A stretch of 9,265 nt of DNA from the NCBI GenBank assembly GCA_023423995.1, contig JAFAEL010000046.1, positions 1 through 9,265 of the forward strand, read 5' to 3'. Made by a program: the position numbers and the translations under genes. This document shows positions 1 through 6,480 of the stretch, piece by piece; position 1 is the first letter of the stretch; every line of letters starts with the position of its first letter. The notes under the pieces are model-generated. The model searched no databases and was not told the origin of the DNA. It was given only the letters and a program-made list of their open reading frames with translations. This DNA is from Pseudomonadota bacterium. GTDB lineage: Bacteria > Pseudomonadota > Alphaproteobacteria > Rhizobiales > Beijerinckiaceae.

Positions 1-53
1 GCGAGCGGCTGGATACGGCTGCCGCGCCCCGCGGCCGGGATGATGCCCCACAT
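1..53 (-). CDS. Sugar-nucleotide-type nucleotidyltransferase, N-terminal fragment (cut by window edge)
   Basis: Only the first 17 full codons lie in the window. They read MWGIIPAAGRGSRIQPL and continue off the left edge. The segment is a short hydrophobic strand followed by AAGRGSR and PL. This is the nucleotide-binding signature (GxGxR...PL) of the NTP-transferase fold, which joins an NTP to a sugar phosphate or, in CTP:inositol-phosphate cytidylyltransferases, to inositol phosphate. The ATG lies 3 nt after the stop of the upstream glycosyltransferase gene and is preceded by a strong Shine-Dalgarno GGAGG with 8-nt spacing, so the start is secure. It is the fourth gene of the inositol-phosphate operon and presumably supplies an activated donor or activates the operon product. 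Substrate and nucleotide preference cannot be judged from 17 residues. MobA-like or bifunctional forms are also possible. Confidence 0.75.
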   Translation of the reverse strand, partial: MWGIIPAAGRGSRIQPL

Positions 54-56
54 AGG

Positions 57-1148
57 TCAGGCCTCCACCAGTGCCGGCGCGGGCCGAAGCGCCTCGCTGA
101 CGAGTTGCTCCAGCTCGATCGCCCGCCGAACCGAGGTGTGCTCCGCAAGCGTCCGCTCGCGCGCCGCCTTGGCGATGCGATTCAACTCGGCATCGGAGAG
201 ATCGATCGCGGCGAGCGCATCCTCGGTGGTCTCGGCCGTCAGGATCTCGGCACCCGGCGCGAAGAACGCATCGAGGCCCTCCCAGGTGTCGGAGAGGATC
301 GGCACGCCGCAGGCGGCAGCCTCGAACAGCCGACCGGACGGGCACCAGCCCATGGCGGCCATCGCCTCCCGGGTGACGTTCACGGTGAGCCGGCCGGAGC
401 AGAAGAAGGCGGGGTGTTCGTCGGGCGGCAGGTGGCGGACGAAGAAGATGTTGTCCGTCCAGGGGAAATCCTGCGGGTACTGCGCCCCGCCGATCAGGAA
501 GCGCCGCCCCGGCCGGAGCCGGGCGGGCTCGACGAAGAGCTGCTCGAGGGCCGCCTGCCGGTCCGCCGCATAGGTGCCGAGATAGGAGAGGTCCGCCTGG
601 AAGCGCTCCAGCGGCGCTGCCGGCCGGTGCGTCTCGGGATCGACATGCCCGTAGAGCGGCGCCACGCGGCGGGCGCCGAGGCGGTTCTTCAGCTCGTCGA
701 GGGCAACGCCGCCCGTGTAGCTGAGCACGAGATCGAAGCCGGCGAGCCCGTCCGGCCCGATATATCCGGTGGTCTCGCCGCGAGCCATCCGGGACAGGGT
801 GACGGGCGTGTCGAGGTCGTAGAACACCCGCAGCGCGCCCCGCGCATCGAGGACGGCCGCCGTTGCGGCGAGACCGTCCGGGCAATAGGACGTGACCATC
901 GCGACATCGGCATCGGCGATCTCTGCCGCCGCCCTCCCTCGGACGGATTCCCAGTCGGAGTAGAGGACGAGCCGGCCTCCTGGGATCTCGTGGAGGTCGC
1001 GGTTCTCGGCGTAGTAGGGCGTGTCGCGCTCGAAGAACACGACCTCGTGTCCGCGTCCCGCGAGCGCCCGGCAGAGGCCCCGCCACAGGGTCGCGTGGCC
1101 GTTTCCCCAGGAGGAGGAGATCGTCAGGCCGAAGACGACGATCTTCAT
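57..1148 (-). CDS. CgeB-like GT-B fold glycosyltransferase
   Basis: A 363-residue protein predicted to transfer a sugar from a nucleotide-sugar donor in the cytoplasm. The N-terminus (residues 1-40: MKIVVFGLTISSSWGNGHA, then GRGHEVVFFERD) has the Rossmann beta-strand, glycine/histidine loop and 'GHEV' turn typical of GT-B enzymes. The C-terminal half carries the donor-site block CPSGRLFEAAACGVPILSD (269-287) and GLDAFFAPGAEIL (291-303), typical of the glycosyltransferase-1-like domain shared with spore protein CgeB. No signal peptide or membrane segment is visible. The ATG overlaps the stop of the histidine-phosphatase gene as ATGA (1148-1145), which implies translational coupling. No clear Shine-Dalgarno precedes it, so coupling probably drives initiation. 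The frame is open further upstream, but that stretch is the antisense-free shadow of the phosphatase gene. Donor and acceptor are unknown. The upstream inositol-3-phosphate synthase makes an inositol or inositol-phosphate acceptor the leading guess, but this is inference. Confidence 0.88.
   Translation of the reverse strand: MKIVVFGLTISSSWGNGHATLWRGLCRALAGRGHEVVFFERDTPYYAENRDLHEIPGGRLVLYSDWESVRGRAAAEIADADVAMVTSYCPDGLAATAAVLDARGALRVFYDLDTPVTLSRMARGETTGYIGPDGLAGFDLVLSYTGGVALDELKNRLGARRVAPLYGHVDPETHRPAAPLERFQADLSYLGTYAADRQAALEQLFVEPARLRPGRRFLIGGAQYPQDFPWTDNIFFVRHLPPDEHPAFFCSGRLTVNVTREAMAAMGWCPSGRLFEAAACGVPILSDTWEGLDAFFAPGAEILTAETTEDALAAIDLSDAELNRIAKAARERTLAEHTSVRRAIELEQLVSEALRPAPALVEA
62..66 (-). 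promoter_or_regulatory. Shine-Dalgarno site of the nucleotidyltransferase gene
   Basis: The minus strand reads GGAGG followed by 8 nt and then the ATG at 53-51. The site lies inside the last codons of the upstream glycosyltransferase gene. It fixes the start of a gene that is otherwise nearly all outside the window. Confidence 0.7.
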
Positions 1149-1753
1149 GGGGCGCACCGCTCGTTCAGGCTCAGGACCTTGCCGCCGCCATCCCAGAGAA
1201 CCACGGCGGAGATCGAGGCGGGCTCGACCTCGAAGGCTTGGTAGCGGTCGAGCGACAGGCCGAGCACTCCGCAGATCGCCGCCTTGATCACGTCGGCATG
1301 CGAGACCGCCACGACGCGACCACCTGGATGGCGCAGCCGGATCGCGTCCAGTTCGGCGAGGATGCGCTCCTGGACGGAAAGCATCCGCTCCCCGCCGGGT
1401 GCCTCGGCGCCGCCCCGCTCCGCGTTCCAGCGCTGCCAGCGCGGATCCGGCCCAAGCTCCGCAAAGCCCTTGCCTGTCCAGGCACCGACATCGATCTCGT
1501 TCAATCGAGGTGCGAGCATCATCTGCACACCGGCCGAAGCGGCGATCGGTTCGGCCGTCTCGCGGGCGCGCTCCAGCGGGCTCGAGTAGATGGCCGCGAG
1601 TTGCTCTCCCGAGAACCGCTCCGCCAGCCGAGCGGCCTGGGCTCGCCCTGTCTCCCCGAGGCTCACGCCCGGCATTCGCCCGCACAGGATGCGATCCACT
1701 CGATCATGCGCGGCATGACGCACGAGAAAGATCGTTGTTCCCGAATCCGCCAC
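1145..1753 (-). CDS. Histidine phosphatase family protein (phosphoglycerate-mutase-like), probable small-molecule phosphatase
   Basis: A 202-residue protein of the histidine phosphatase superfamily, which hydrolyses phosphate esters through a phosphohistidine. Visible catalytic elements are the LVRHA motif with Arg12-His13 (an RHA variant of the usual RHG), the second arginine in SSPLERARETA (Arg62), the acidic residue in NEIDVGAWTG (Glu86), and the second histidine in SHADVIK (His152). All four catalytic positions are present and the length is normal. From memory, the block 'CGRMPGVSLGETGRAQA' and the 'VEPASIS' segment near the C-terminus resemble the actinobacterial phosphomutase-like family found near mshC (the MSMEG_4193 type). 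I could not test this. The start is GTG, 4 nt after the inositol-3-phosphate synthase stop. An AAGGA stands 14 nt upstream, rather far away, so coupling is likely. Context suggests it dephosphorylates an inositol phosphate or a glycosyl-inositol phosphate. A true mutase role is less likely. Confidence 0.88.
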   Translation of the reverse strand: MADSGTTIFLVRHAAHDRVDRILCGRMPGVSLGETGRAQAARLAERFSGEQLAAIYSSPLERARETAEPIAASAGVQMMLAPRLNEIDVGAWTGKGFAELGPDPRWQRWNAERGGAEAPGGERMLSVQERILAELDAIRLRHPGGRVVAVSHADVIKAAICGVLGLSLDRYQAFEVEPASISAVVLWDGGGKVLSLNERCAP

Positions 1754-1757
1754 CGGC

Positions 1758-2834
1758 TCAGGCAGTTCCTTTCACGAAGGCGTCCACGAGGTCCCTCGCC
1801 TCGTGGTCGGTGAATTGCTGCGGCGGCGACTTCATGAAGTAGCTCGACGGGCCAGTCAGTGCGCCGCCGATGCCGCGGTCGAGCGCGATCTTGGCGCATC
1901 GCACGGCGTCGATCACGATCCCGGCCGAGTTCGGCGAATCCCACACTTCAAGTTTCAGCTCGACGTTCAGCGGCACGCCCCCGAAGGTCGTGCCCTCGAG
2001 CCGGATATGCGCCCATTTCCGGTCGGTCAGCCAGGGCACGAAATCGCTTGGCCCGACATGGACGTCGGAGGCGGGGAGCGGGATGTCGAGCTGGCTGGTG
2101 ACGGCCTGGGTCTTCGAGATCTTCTTCGACTCGAGCCGCTCCCGCTCCAGCATGTTCTGGAAATCGGCATTGCCGCCGAAATTCAGCTGGTATGTCCGGT
2201 CCAGCCGCACGCCCCGCTCGCGGAACAGATTGGCGAGCGTGCGGTGCACGATCGTGGCCCCGACCTGACTCTTGATGTCGTCCCCGATGATCGGGAGCTT
2301 CTTCGCCTCGAACCGCTTCCGCCATTCGGGGTCGGACGCGATGAAGACCGGGATGCAGTTGACGAAGGCGCAGCCGGCCTCGAGCGCCTGCTCGGCATAG
2401 AAGCGCGTCGCCTTCTCGGAACCGACCGGCAGGTAGGAGACGAGAATCTCGGTCTTTGTCCGATCGAGCACCTCGGCGACGTTGCAGGCCGGCGCCTCCG
2501 ATTCCTCCACCTCGTCGCGCAGGTATCGGCCAAGGCCATCGAAGGTCGGGCCGCGCTCGACCGTCACGCCCGTGCGGGCCACGTCCGCAAAGCGATGCGT
2601 GTTGTTCGGCGCCGCCCAGATCGCCTCGGCGACGTCCTTGCCGACCTTCCGGGCATTGATGTCGAAGGCGGACGCGATCTCGATGTCGCTGACGTGATAG
2701 CCGCCGAGCTCGACATGCATGAGCCCCGGCACGGGCTCGTTCGAGCGGGCGTCCCGATAATAGGTCAGGCCCTGTACGAGAGACGACGCACAATTCCCGA
2801 CACCGACGATACCGACCCTGAGGCTGCCGCTCAC
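1758..2834 (-). CDS. ino1: Inositol-3-phosphate synthase (myo-inositol-1-phosphate synthase), actinobacterial type
   Basis: A 358-residue NAD-dependent enzyme that isomerises glucose 6-phosphate to 1L-myo-inositol 1-phosphate, the committed step of inositol synthesis. The NAD-binding start is [12 protein letters not shown] (residues 7-18). Other family blocks are SYLPVGSE (133-140), FIASDP (164-169), [11 protein letters not shown] (184-194), [10 protein letters not shown] (216-225), the lysine-rich active-site stretch [12 protein letters not shown] (234-245), and [12 protein letters not shown] (294-305). The length and these blocks match the short bacterial form known from Mycobacterium Ino1, not the eukaryotic form of more than 500 residues. 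The GTG start is chosen because GGAGAG lies 5 nt upstream and the protein homology begins there. The frame is open to 2948, but those 38 extra residues resemble nothing in the family. It is the first gene of the minus-strand operon and faces mfd across a 263-bp gap. In Alphaproteobacteria this enzyme is patchily distributed, and horizontal acquisition is possible. Confidence 0.96.
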   Translation of the reverse strand: MSGSLRVGIVGVGNCASSLVQGLTYYRDARSNEPVPGLMHVELGGYHVSDIEIASAFDINARKVGKDVAEAIWAAPNNTHRFADVARTGVTVERGPTFDGLGRYLRDEVEESEAPACNVAEVLDRTKTEILVSYLPVGSEKATRFYAEQALEAGCAFVNCIPVFIASDPEWRKRFEAKKLPIIGDDIKSQVGATIVHRTLANLFRERGVRLDRTYQLNFGGNADFQNMLERERLESKKISKTQAVTSQLDIPLPASDVHVGPSDFVPWLTDRKWAHIRLEGTTFGGVPLNVELKLEVWDSPNSAGIVIDAVRCAKIALDRGIGGALTGPSSYFMKSPPQQFTDHEARDLVDAFVKGTA

Positions 2835-2839
2835 TGCAT

Positions 2840-2845
2840 CTCTCC
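2840..2845 (-). promoter_or_regulatory. Ribosome binding site deciding the GTG start of ino1
   Basis: The minus strand reads GGAGAG, 5 nt, then GTG at 2834-2832. An ATG 2 nt after the GGAGAG is followed two codons later by TGA in its own frame, so the GTG is the only sensible start. Confidence 0.65.
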
Positions 2846-2925
2846 GGCTGTCCAGGTCGCGAGAGGCCGCGGCTCTGAATTCCAAACTCTCCACTGAACA
2901 AGCCGGCGCTTGAACATGGACGGAT

Positions 2926-2943
2926 CCCCGCCGGAGGGCGGGG
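2926..2943. repeat. Perfect 7-bp inverted repeat (GC-rich hairpin)
   Basis: CCCCGCC, the 4-nt loop GGAG, then GGCGGGG form an uninterrupted stem. No T-run follows on either strand, so it is not a standard intrinsic terminator. It lies about 90 bp upstream of the ino1 start, where it could be a leader hairpin or an operator half-site pair. Confidence 0.5.
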
Positions 2944-3097
2944 CACAAAGCCGGAACTTACCTTTCATGGCACGGAGCCGGAAGCACAGCGCGCAACCCC
3001 AAGTCGCTAATCCCCTCATTGTCCAGCGGCGTACCAAACGCGGAACTCGGCCGTTTGCTCCAGGTTCTCCGCTCCGCTTCGCGATGCTTTTGGGAAC

Positions 3098-6000
3098 ATG
3101 GCAAAATCCTCACGCCCCCGCAGGGAAACTCCGCCCCATGCGGAGGGGCCTGAACTCGTTCTGCCCACGGACGAGGGAATGCGTGCGGTCCGCCTCCTTT
3201 CACTTGCCCGTGAGGCGGGCGGGAAAGGCCTCATCTACGTCGTCGGGAGCGAGGCGAAGATCGAGCGCATGGCACGCCTGCTTTGGGGCCTCGCGACCGA
3301 CATCCAGGCGCTCATCTTTCCGCCCTGGGATTGCCTGCCCTACGATCGTTCTCCTCCCTCGGCCCGGACGATGGGGCTGCGGGTTGCCGCGCTCTCATGG
3401 CTGGCAAGCGGACCGGACCGCCCCTGGATCCTCATCACCACCTCCGAAGGGCTGGTGCAGCGCGTGCCGCCGCGCGGCGTTTGGGAGAACTCCACGATCC
3501 GCCTCTCGCGCGGCGACGAGATCGATCGCGACTGGCTCGAAGCGGAGCTCACCCGGATCGGCTACCGCGACGACGACCGCGTGGACGAGGCCGGCGAGTT
3601 CGCGATCCGGGGCCATGTCGTCGACGTGTTCCCGGCGGGATACTACCTGCCCGTCCGGATCGAGCACGAGGATGGGCGGATCACCGCCATCGCATCCTTC
3701 GAGGCCGCGACGCAGCGCCGGACGGACGAATTCGAGGAACTGACGCTCCGCCCGGTGTCGGAAGCGATCACGCCCAATCGGAACGGTGGGGAGCCCCTGC
3801 CCGTCGAGCATCGGCTGCCGCTGCTCTATCCCGCCCTCGAGACCCTGGTCGATTACGCGCCGGAGGCCTCGATCCTCCTAGAGCCACGGGCCGAGGAGCG
3901 GCGAACGGCGTTTCTCGAGCAGATCGCCGATGCCCACGAGGGCCGAAAGCGGCTGGAGGCCGGCGGGCATGCGCCGACCCCGGACCGGCTGTACCTCGAC
4001 GAGGCGGCCTGGGGCAGGCTCGCCGGCGCGCGACCCGTCATGCGCATCGCCGACGAGGATCCAGTCGACAGCGCCGTTCCATCCTTCGCGGCGGAGGCAC
4101 GGCCCGCGGAGGCCCTACGACGTTTTCTCCAAGGGGAGCGGAAGGCGGGCCGGCGCATCCTCGCAACCGCAGCCAGTGAGCGCGACCTCAAGCGCATCTC
4201 CCGGTCGGTGGAGCGGGCCGCCGGCGCGCCGTGCGAACCCGTCGATGGTTGGGACGAGATCCTCGCGGCAGAGCCCGGGGCGGTGCTGTCGATGGTGCTC
4301 GACCTCGAGCGCGGCTTCGTGGACGGGGAAGCTGGCGTGGTCGCGATCGCCCCCACCGATCTGCTGGGCAGCCGCGCACGCAAGTCGAGCGCCGAGCGGG
4401 TCGAGGCCGAGATCTTCGGCGAGGAGGAGTTTCGCATCGGCGACGCCGTGATCCATCTGGAGCACGGCCTCGGCCTGCTGGAGGGCCTCGAGACCGTCTC
4501 CGCAGGCGGCGAAGACGTCACCGACACGATCCGGCTCACCTATGCCGGCGATGCCAAGCTGATGGTGCCCGTTTCCGACATCGACCTGATGTGGCGCTAC
4601 GGCTCGGGCGAGCATGCGAGCCTCGACAGGCTGGGAGGCGAGTCGTGGCCGAAGCGGCGCGCGAAGGTCGAATCGGAGATCAACGAGGCAGCGGCCGAGC
4701 TCGCCCGCATCGCGGCAGAGCGCCGGGCGATCGAAGCGCCGGAGATCCGCCCGCCCCGGCGCGAATACGAGCGCTTCGTTTCGCGCTTTCCCTTCAGCAC
4801 GACCCCCGATCAGGCTGCCTCGGTCGCAGACATCCTCGACGACCTCTCCTCCGGCCGGGCCATGGACCGGCTGGTCTGCGGCGATGTCGGCTTCGGCAAA
4901 ACGGAGGTGGCGCTGCGCGCGGCGGCAGCCGTGGCCCTGGCCGGGAAGCAGGTGGCGATCGTCGCGCCCACCACCGTGCTGGTGCGCCAGCACCTGCAGA
5001 CTTTCGCCCGCCGCTTCGCCGAGTTCGGCATCGAGGTCGCCCACCTCTCGCGACTGGTGAAGCCAGCCGAGGCGAAGGCCGTAAAGGCCGGCCTGAAGGA
5101 CGGGACGGTGCGGGTCGTGGTCGGAACCCATGCGCTCGCCGCGAAGGGCATCTCCTTCGACGATCTCGGCCTCCTCGTCATCGACGAGGAGCAGCGCTTC
5201 GGCGCCGCGCACAAGGAGCGGCTGCGGGCGCTCGGCCAGAATGCCCATGTCCTCACGCTGACGGCGACACCGATTCCCCGTACGCTCCAATCCGCTCTGG
5301 TCGGCCTGCAGGATGTCAGCGTGCTGGCGACGCCTCCGGCGGAGCGGCAGCCGGTACGAACTTTCGTCGCCCCCTTCGACGGCGTGACCGTCAGGGCCGC
5401 CCTGCTCCGGGAGCGCCGGCGCGGCGGCCAAAGCTTCCTCGTCTGCCCACGGATCGAGGATATCGAGCCGATGGTCGCCCTCCTCGCGGACCTCGTCCCG
5501 GAACTCCGGATCTTCGTCGCGCACGGCAAGCTGCCCGCCGAGGAGATCGACGAGACGATGGTTCGCTTCGCCGATGGCGAGGGCGACGTGCTGCTCGCGA
5601 CCAACATCATCGAGAGCGGGCTGGACGTTCCGCGGGCCAACACGATCATCGTCTGGCGCGCGAACATGTTCGGGCTGGCGCAGTTGCACCAGCTGCGCGG
5701 ACGCGTCGGCCGAGGGCGACCGCGCGGAGTGGCCTATCTCCTGACCGACCCGGAGGAGGAAGTATCGGACGAGACCCGGAAGCGCCTCGGCACCCTGGAG
5801 CGCCTGGACCGCCTCGGGGCAGGCTTTGCCATCAGCGCCGAGGACCTGGAGCAGCGAGGCGCAGGCGATCTCCTGGGCGACACGCAGGCCGGCCATGTGA
5901 AGCTCATCGGTGGCGGGCTCTACCGCCGTCTGCTGGAGCGCGCCCTTCTGACGGCGCGAGGCGAGACACCGCCGGAGGAATGGGTGCCGGAGCTGAACAT

Positions 6001-6448
6001 CGGCGTCGCGGCCCGGATTCCGCCCTCCTATGTGCCCGAGCCGGAGGTGCGGTTGAACCTCTACGCCCGGATGGCACGCTCCCTCGACCGGGCCGCGGAA
6101 GCCCGGATCGCCGACGAGATCGAGGACCGCTTCGGAACGTATCCGGGCGAGGTCGAAGCGCTTCTGGCGGTCAACCGTCTGAAGCGCCTTTGCAGGGAGG
6201 CAGGGGTGGCCCGCGTCGATGCCGGCCCACAGGCGATCGCGCTAACCTTCAAGGATCGGGACGAGAACGACGCGGCGATCAAGGCGCTCGTCGACCGGAC
6301 CGAGACGCTCGGCTGGCGCAATGGGCGACTCGTATCGGCCACGCCGACCGAGGAGATGGATGCCCGTCTCGAGGCAGTCGAGGAGTTGCTGGCCGCCCTC
6401 AGACGCGGCGCCCGGATTCGACAGGACAAGCCGAGCGTCATGGCTTAA
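3098..6448 (+). CDS. mfd: Mfd-type transcription-repair coupling factor (superfamily II DNA translocase)
   Basis: A 1116-residue ATP-driven DNA translocase that displaces stalled RNA polymerase and recruits UvrA to lesions. An N-terminal UvrB-like module spans about 30-260, with FPPWDCLPYD (74-83), RVPPR (122-126), and the UvrA-contact-type stretch GYR...GEFAIRGHVVDVFP (155-179). The RNA-polymerase-interacting CarD-like domain spans about 443-500 (HLEHGLGLLEG, TYAGDAKLMVPV). The motor has Walker A GDVGFGKTE (595-603), DEEQ box (696-699), TATPIPRT (722-729), IIESGLDVP (837-845) and QLRGRVGR (865-872). GAGFAISAEDLEQRGAGDLLGD (907-928) follows, then a C-terminal TRCF (D7) domain from about 960. 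The usual length is about 1150-1180. The deficit lies mainly between PVSEAITP (219-226) and the LPLLYPALETL block (240-250), where canonical Mfd has roughly 30 more residues. The ATG is preceded only by a weak TGGGAA. An internal ATG at 3179 would remove conserved sequence. Whether this is the sole Mfd or a paralogue cannot be decided here. Confidence 0.93.
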   Translation: MAKSSRPRRETPPHAEGPELVLPTDEGMRAVRLLSLAREAGGKGLIYVVGSEAKIERMARLLWGLATDIQALIFPPWDCLPYDRSPPSARTMGLRVAALSWLASGPDRPWILITTSEGLVQRVPPRGVWENSTIRLSRGDEIDRDWLEAELTRIGYRDDDRVDEAGEFAIRGHVVDVFPAGYYLPVRIEHEDGRITAIASFEAATQRRTDEFEELTLRPVSEAITPNRNGGEPLPVEHRLPLLYPALETLVDYAPEASILLEPRAEERRTAFLEQIADAHEGRKRLEAGGHAPTPDRLYLDEAAWGRLAGARPVMRIADEDPVDSAVPSFAAEARPAEALRRFLQGERKAGRRILATAASERDLKRISRSVERAAGAPCEPVDGWDEILAAEPGAVLSMVLDLERGFVDGEAGVVAIAPTDLLGSRARKSSAERVEAEIFGEEEFRIGDAVIHLEHGLGLLEGLETVSAGGEDVTDTIRLTYAGDAKLMVPVSDIDLMWRYGSGEHASLDRLGGESWPKRRAKVESEINEAAAELARIAAERRAIEAPEIRPPRREYERFVSRFPFSTTPDQAASVADILDDLSSGRAMDRLVCGDVGFGKTEVALRAAAAVALAGKQVAIVAPTTVLVRQHLQTFARRFAEFGIEVAHLSRLVKPAEAKAVKAGLKDGTVRVVVGTHALAAKGISFDDLGLLVIDEEQRFGAAHKERLRALGQNAHVLTLTATPIPRTLQSALVGLQDVSVLATPPAERQPVRTFVAPFDGVTVRAALLRERRRGGQSFLVCPRIEDIEPMVALLADLVPELRIFVAHGKLPAEEIDETMVRFADGEGDVLLATNIIESGLDVPRANTIIVWRANMFGLAQLHQLRGRVGRGRPRGVAYLLTDPEEEVSDETRKRLGTLERLDRLGAGFAISAEDLEQRGAGDLLGDTQAGHVKLIGGGLYRRLLERALLTARGETPPEEWVPELNIGVAARIPPSYVPEPEVRLNLYARMARSLDRAAEARIADEIEDRFGTYPGEVEALLAVNRLKRLCREAGVARVDAGPQAIALTFKDRDENDAAIKALVDRTETLGWRNGRLVSATPTEEMDARLEAVEELLAALRRGARIRQDKPSVMA

Positions 6449-6480
6449 GGCGGGCGCAGCCGCCGGAACCCCGATCGCCC

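Larger units (their letters stand above)
2835..3097. promoter_or_regulatory. Divergent intergenic region between ino1 and mfd
   Basis: This 263-bp region separates two divergently transcribed genes and must contain the ino1-operon promoter, and very likely the mfd promoter. It is less GC-rich than its flanks around 2878-2900 and 2999-3060. I could not pick a convincing -35/-10 pair on either strand. The candidates (TTGTTC on the minus strand near 2907, TTGTCC on the plus strand at 3019) lack good -10 partners. It holds a perfect hairpin at 2926-2943 and an 8-bp direct repeat AGCCGGAA at 2949-2956 and 2976-2983. No open reading frame in it looks real. Confidence 0.6.

Noticed and set aside
1149..1685. 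Longer N-terminus of the glycosyltransferase frame (open upstream to 1685)
   Set aside because: The upstream stretch lies over the phosphatase gene in another frame, is Arg/Gly/Ala-rich without domain features, and the GT-B fold begins exactly at MKIVVFG.
2835..2948. 38-residue extension of Ino1 to an ATG at 2948
   Set aside because: It has no family similarity, and the GTG at 2834 has a well-placed GGAGAG and matches the usual N-terminus of the enzyme.
2910..3743. 277-codon plus-strand open frame overlapping the start of mfd
   Set aside because: It is Ser/Arg/Pro-rich without any motif and overlaps the conserved UvrB-like region of Mfd in another frame.
4115..5896. 593-codon open frame on the minus strand opposite mfd
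   Set aside because: Its composition (Asp/Gly/Arg/Val-rich, no motifs) is that of a shadow of a high-G+C gene. The plus-strand frame has all Mfd motifs.
6449..6464. GGCGG/CCGCC hairpin after mfd as a terminator
   Set aside because: The stem is only 5 bp with a 6-nt loop and no T-run follows. The next gene starts 17 nt later, so termination here is unlikely.
4231..6480. Long plus-strand open frame running through mfd into the lipoprotein gene
   Set aside because: Up to 6480 it is an Arg/Gly/Pro-rich out-of-frame reading of mfd. Only the part from 6481, with a lipobox, is credible.
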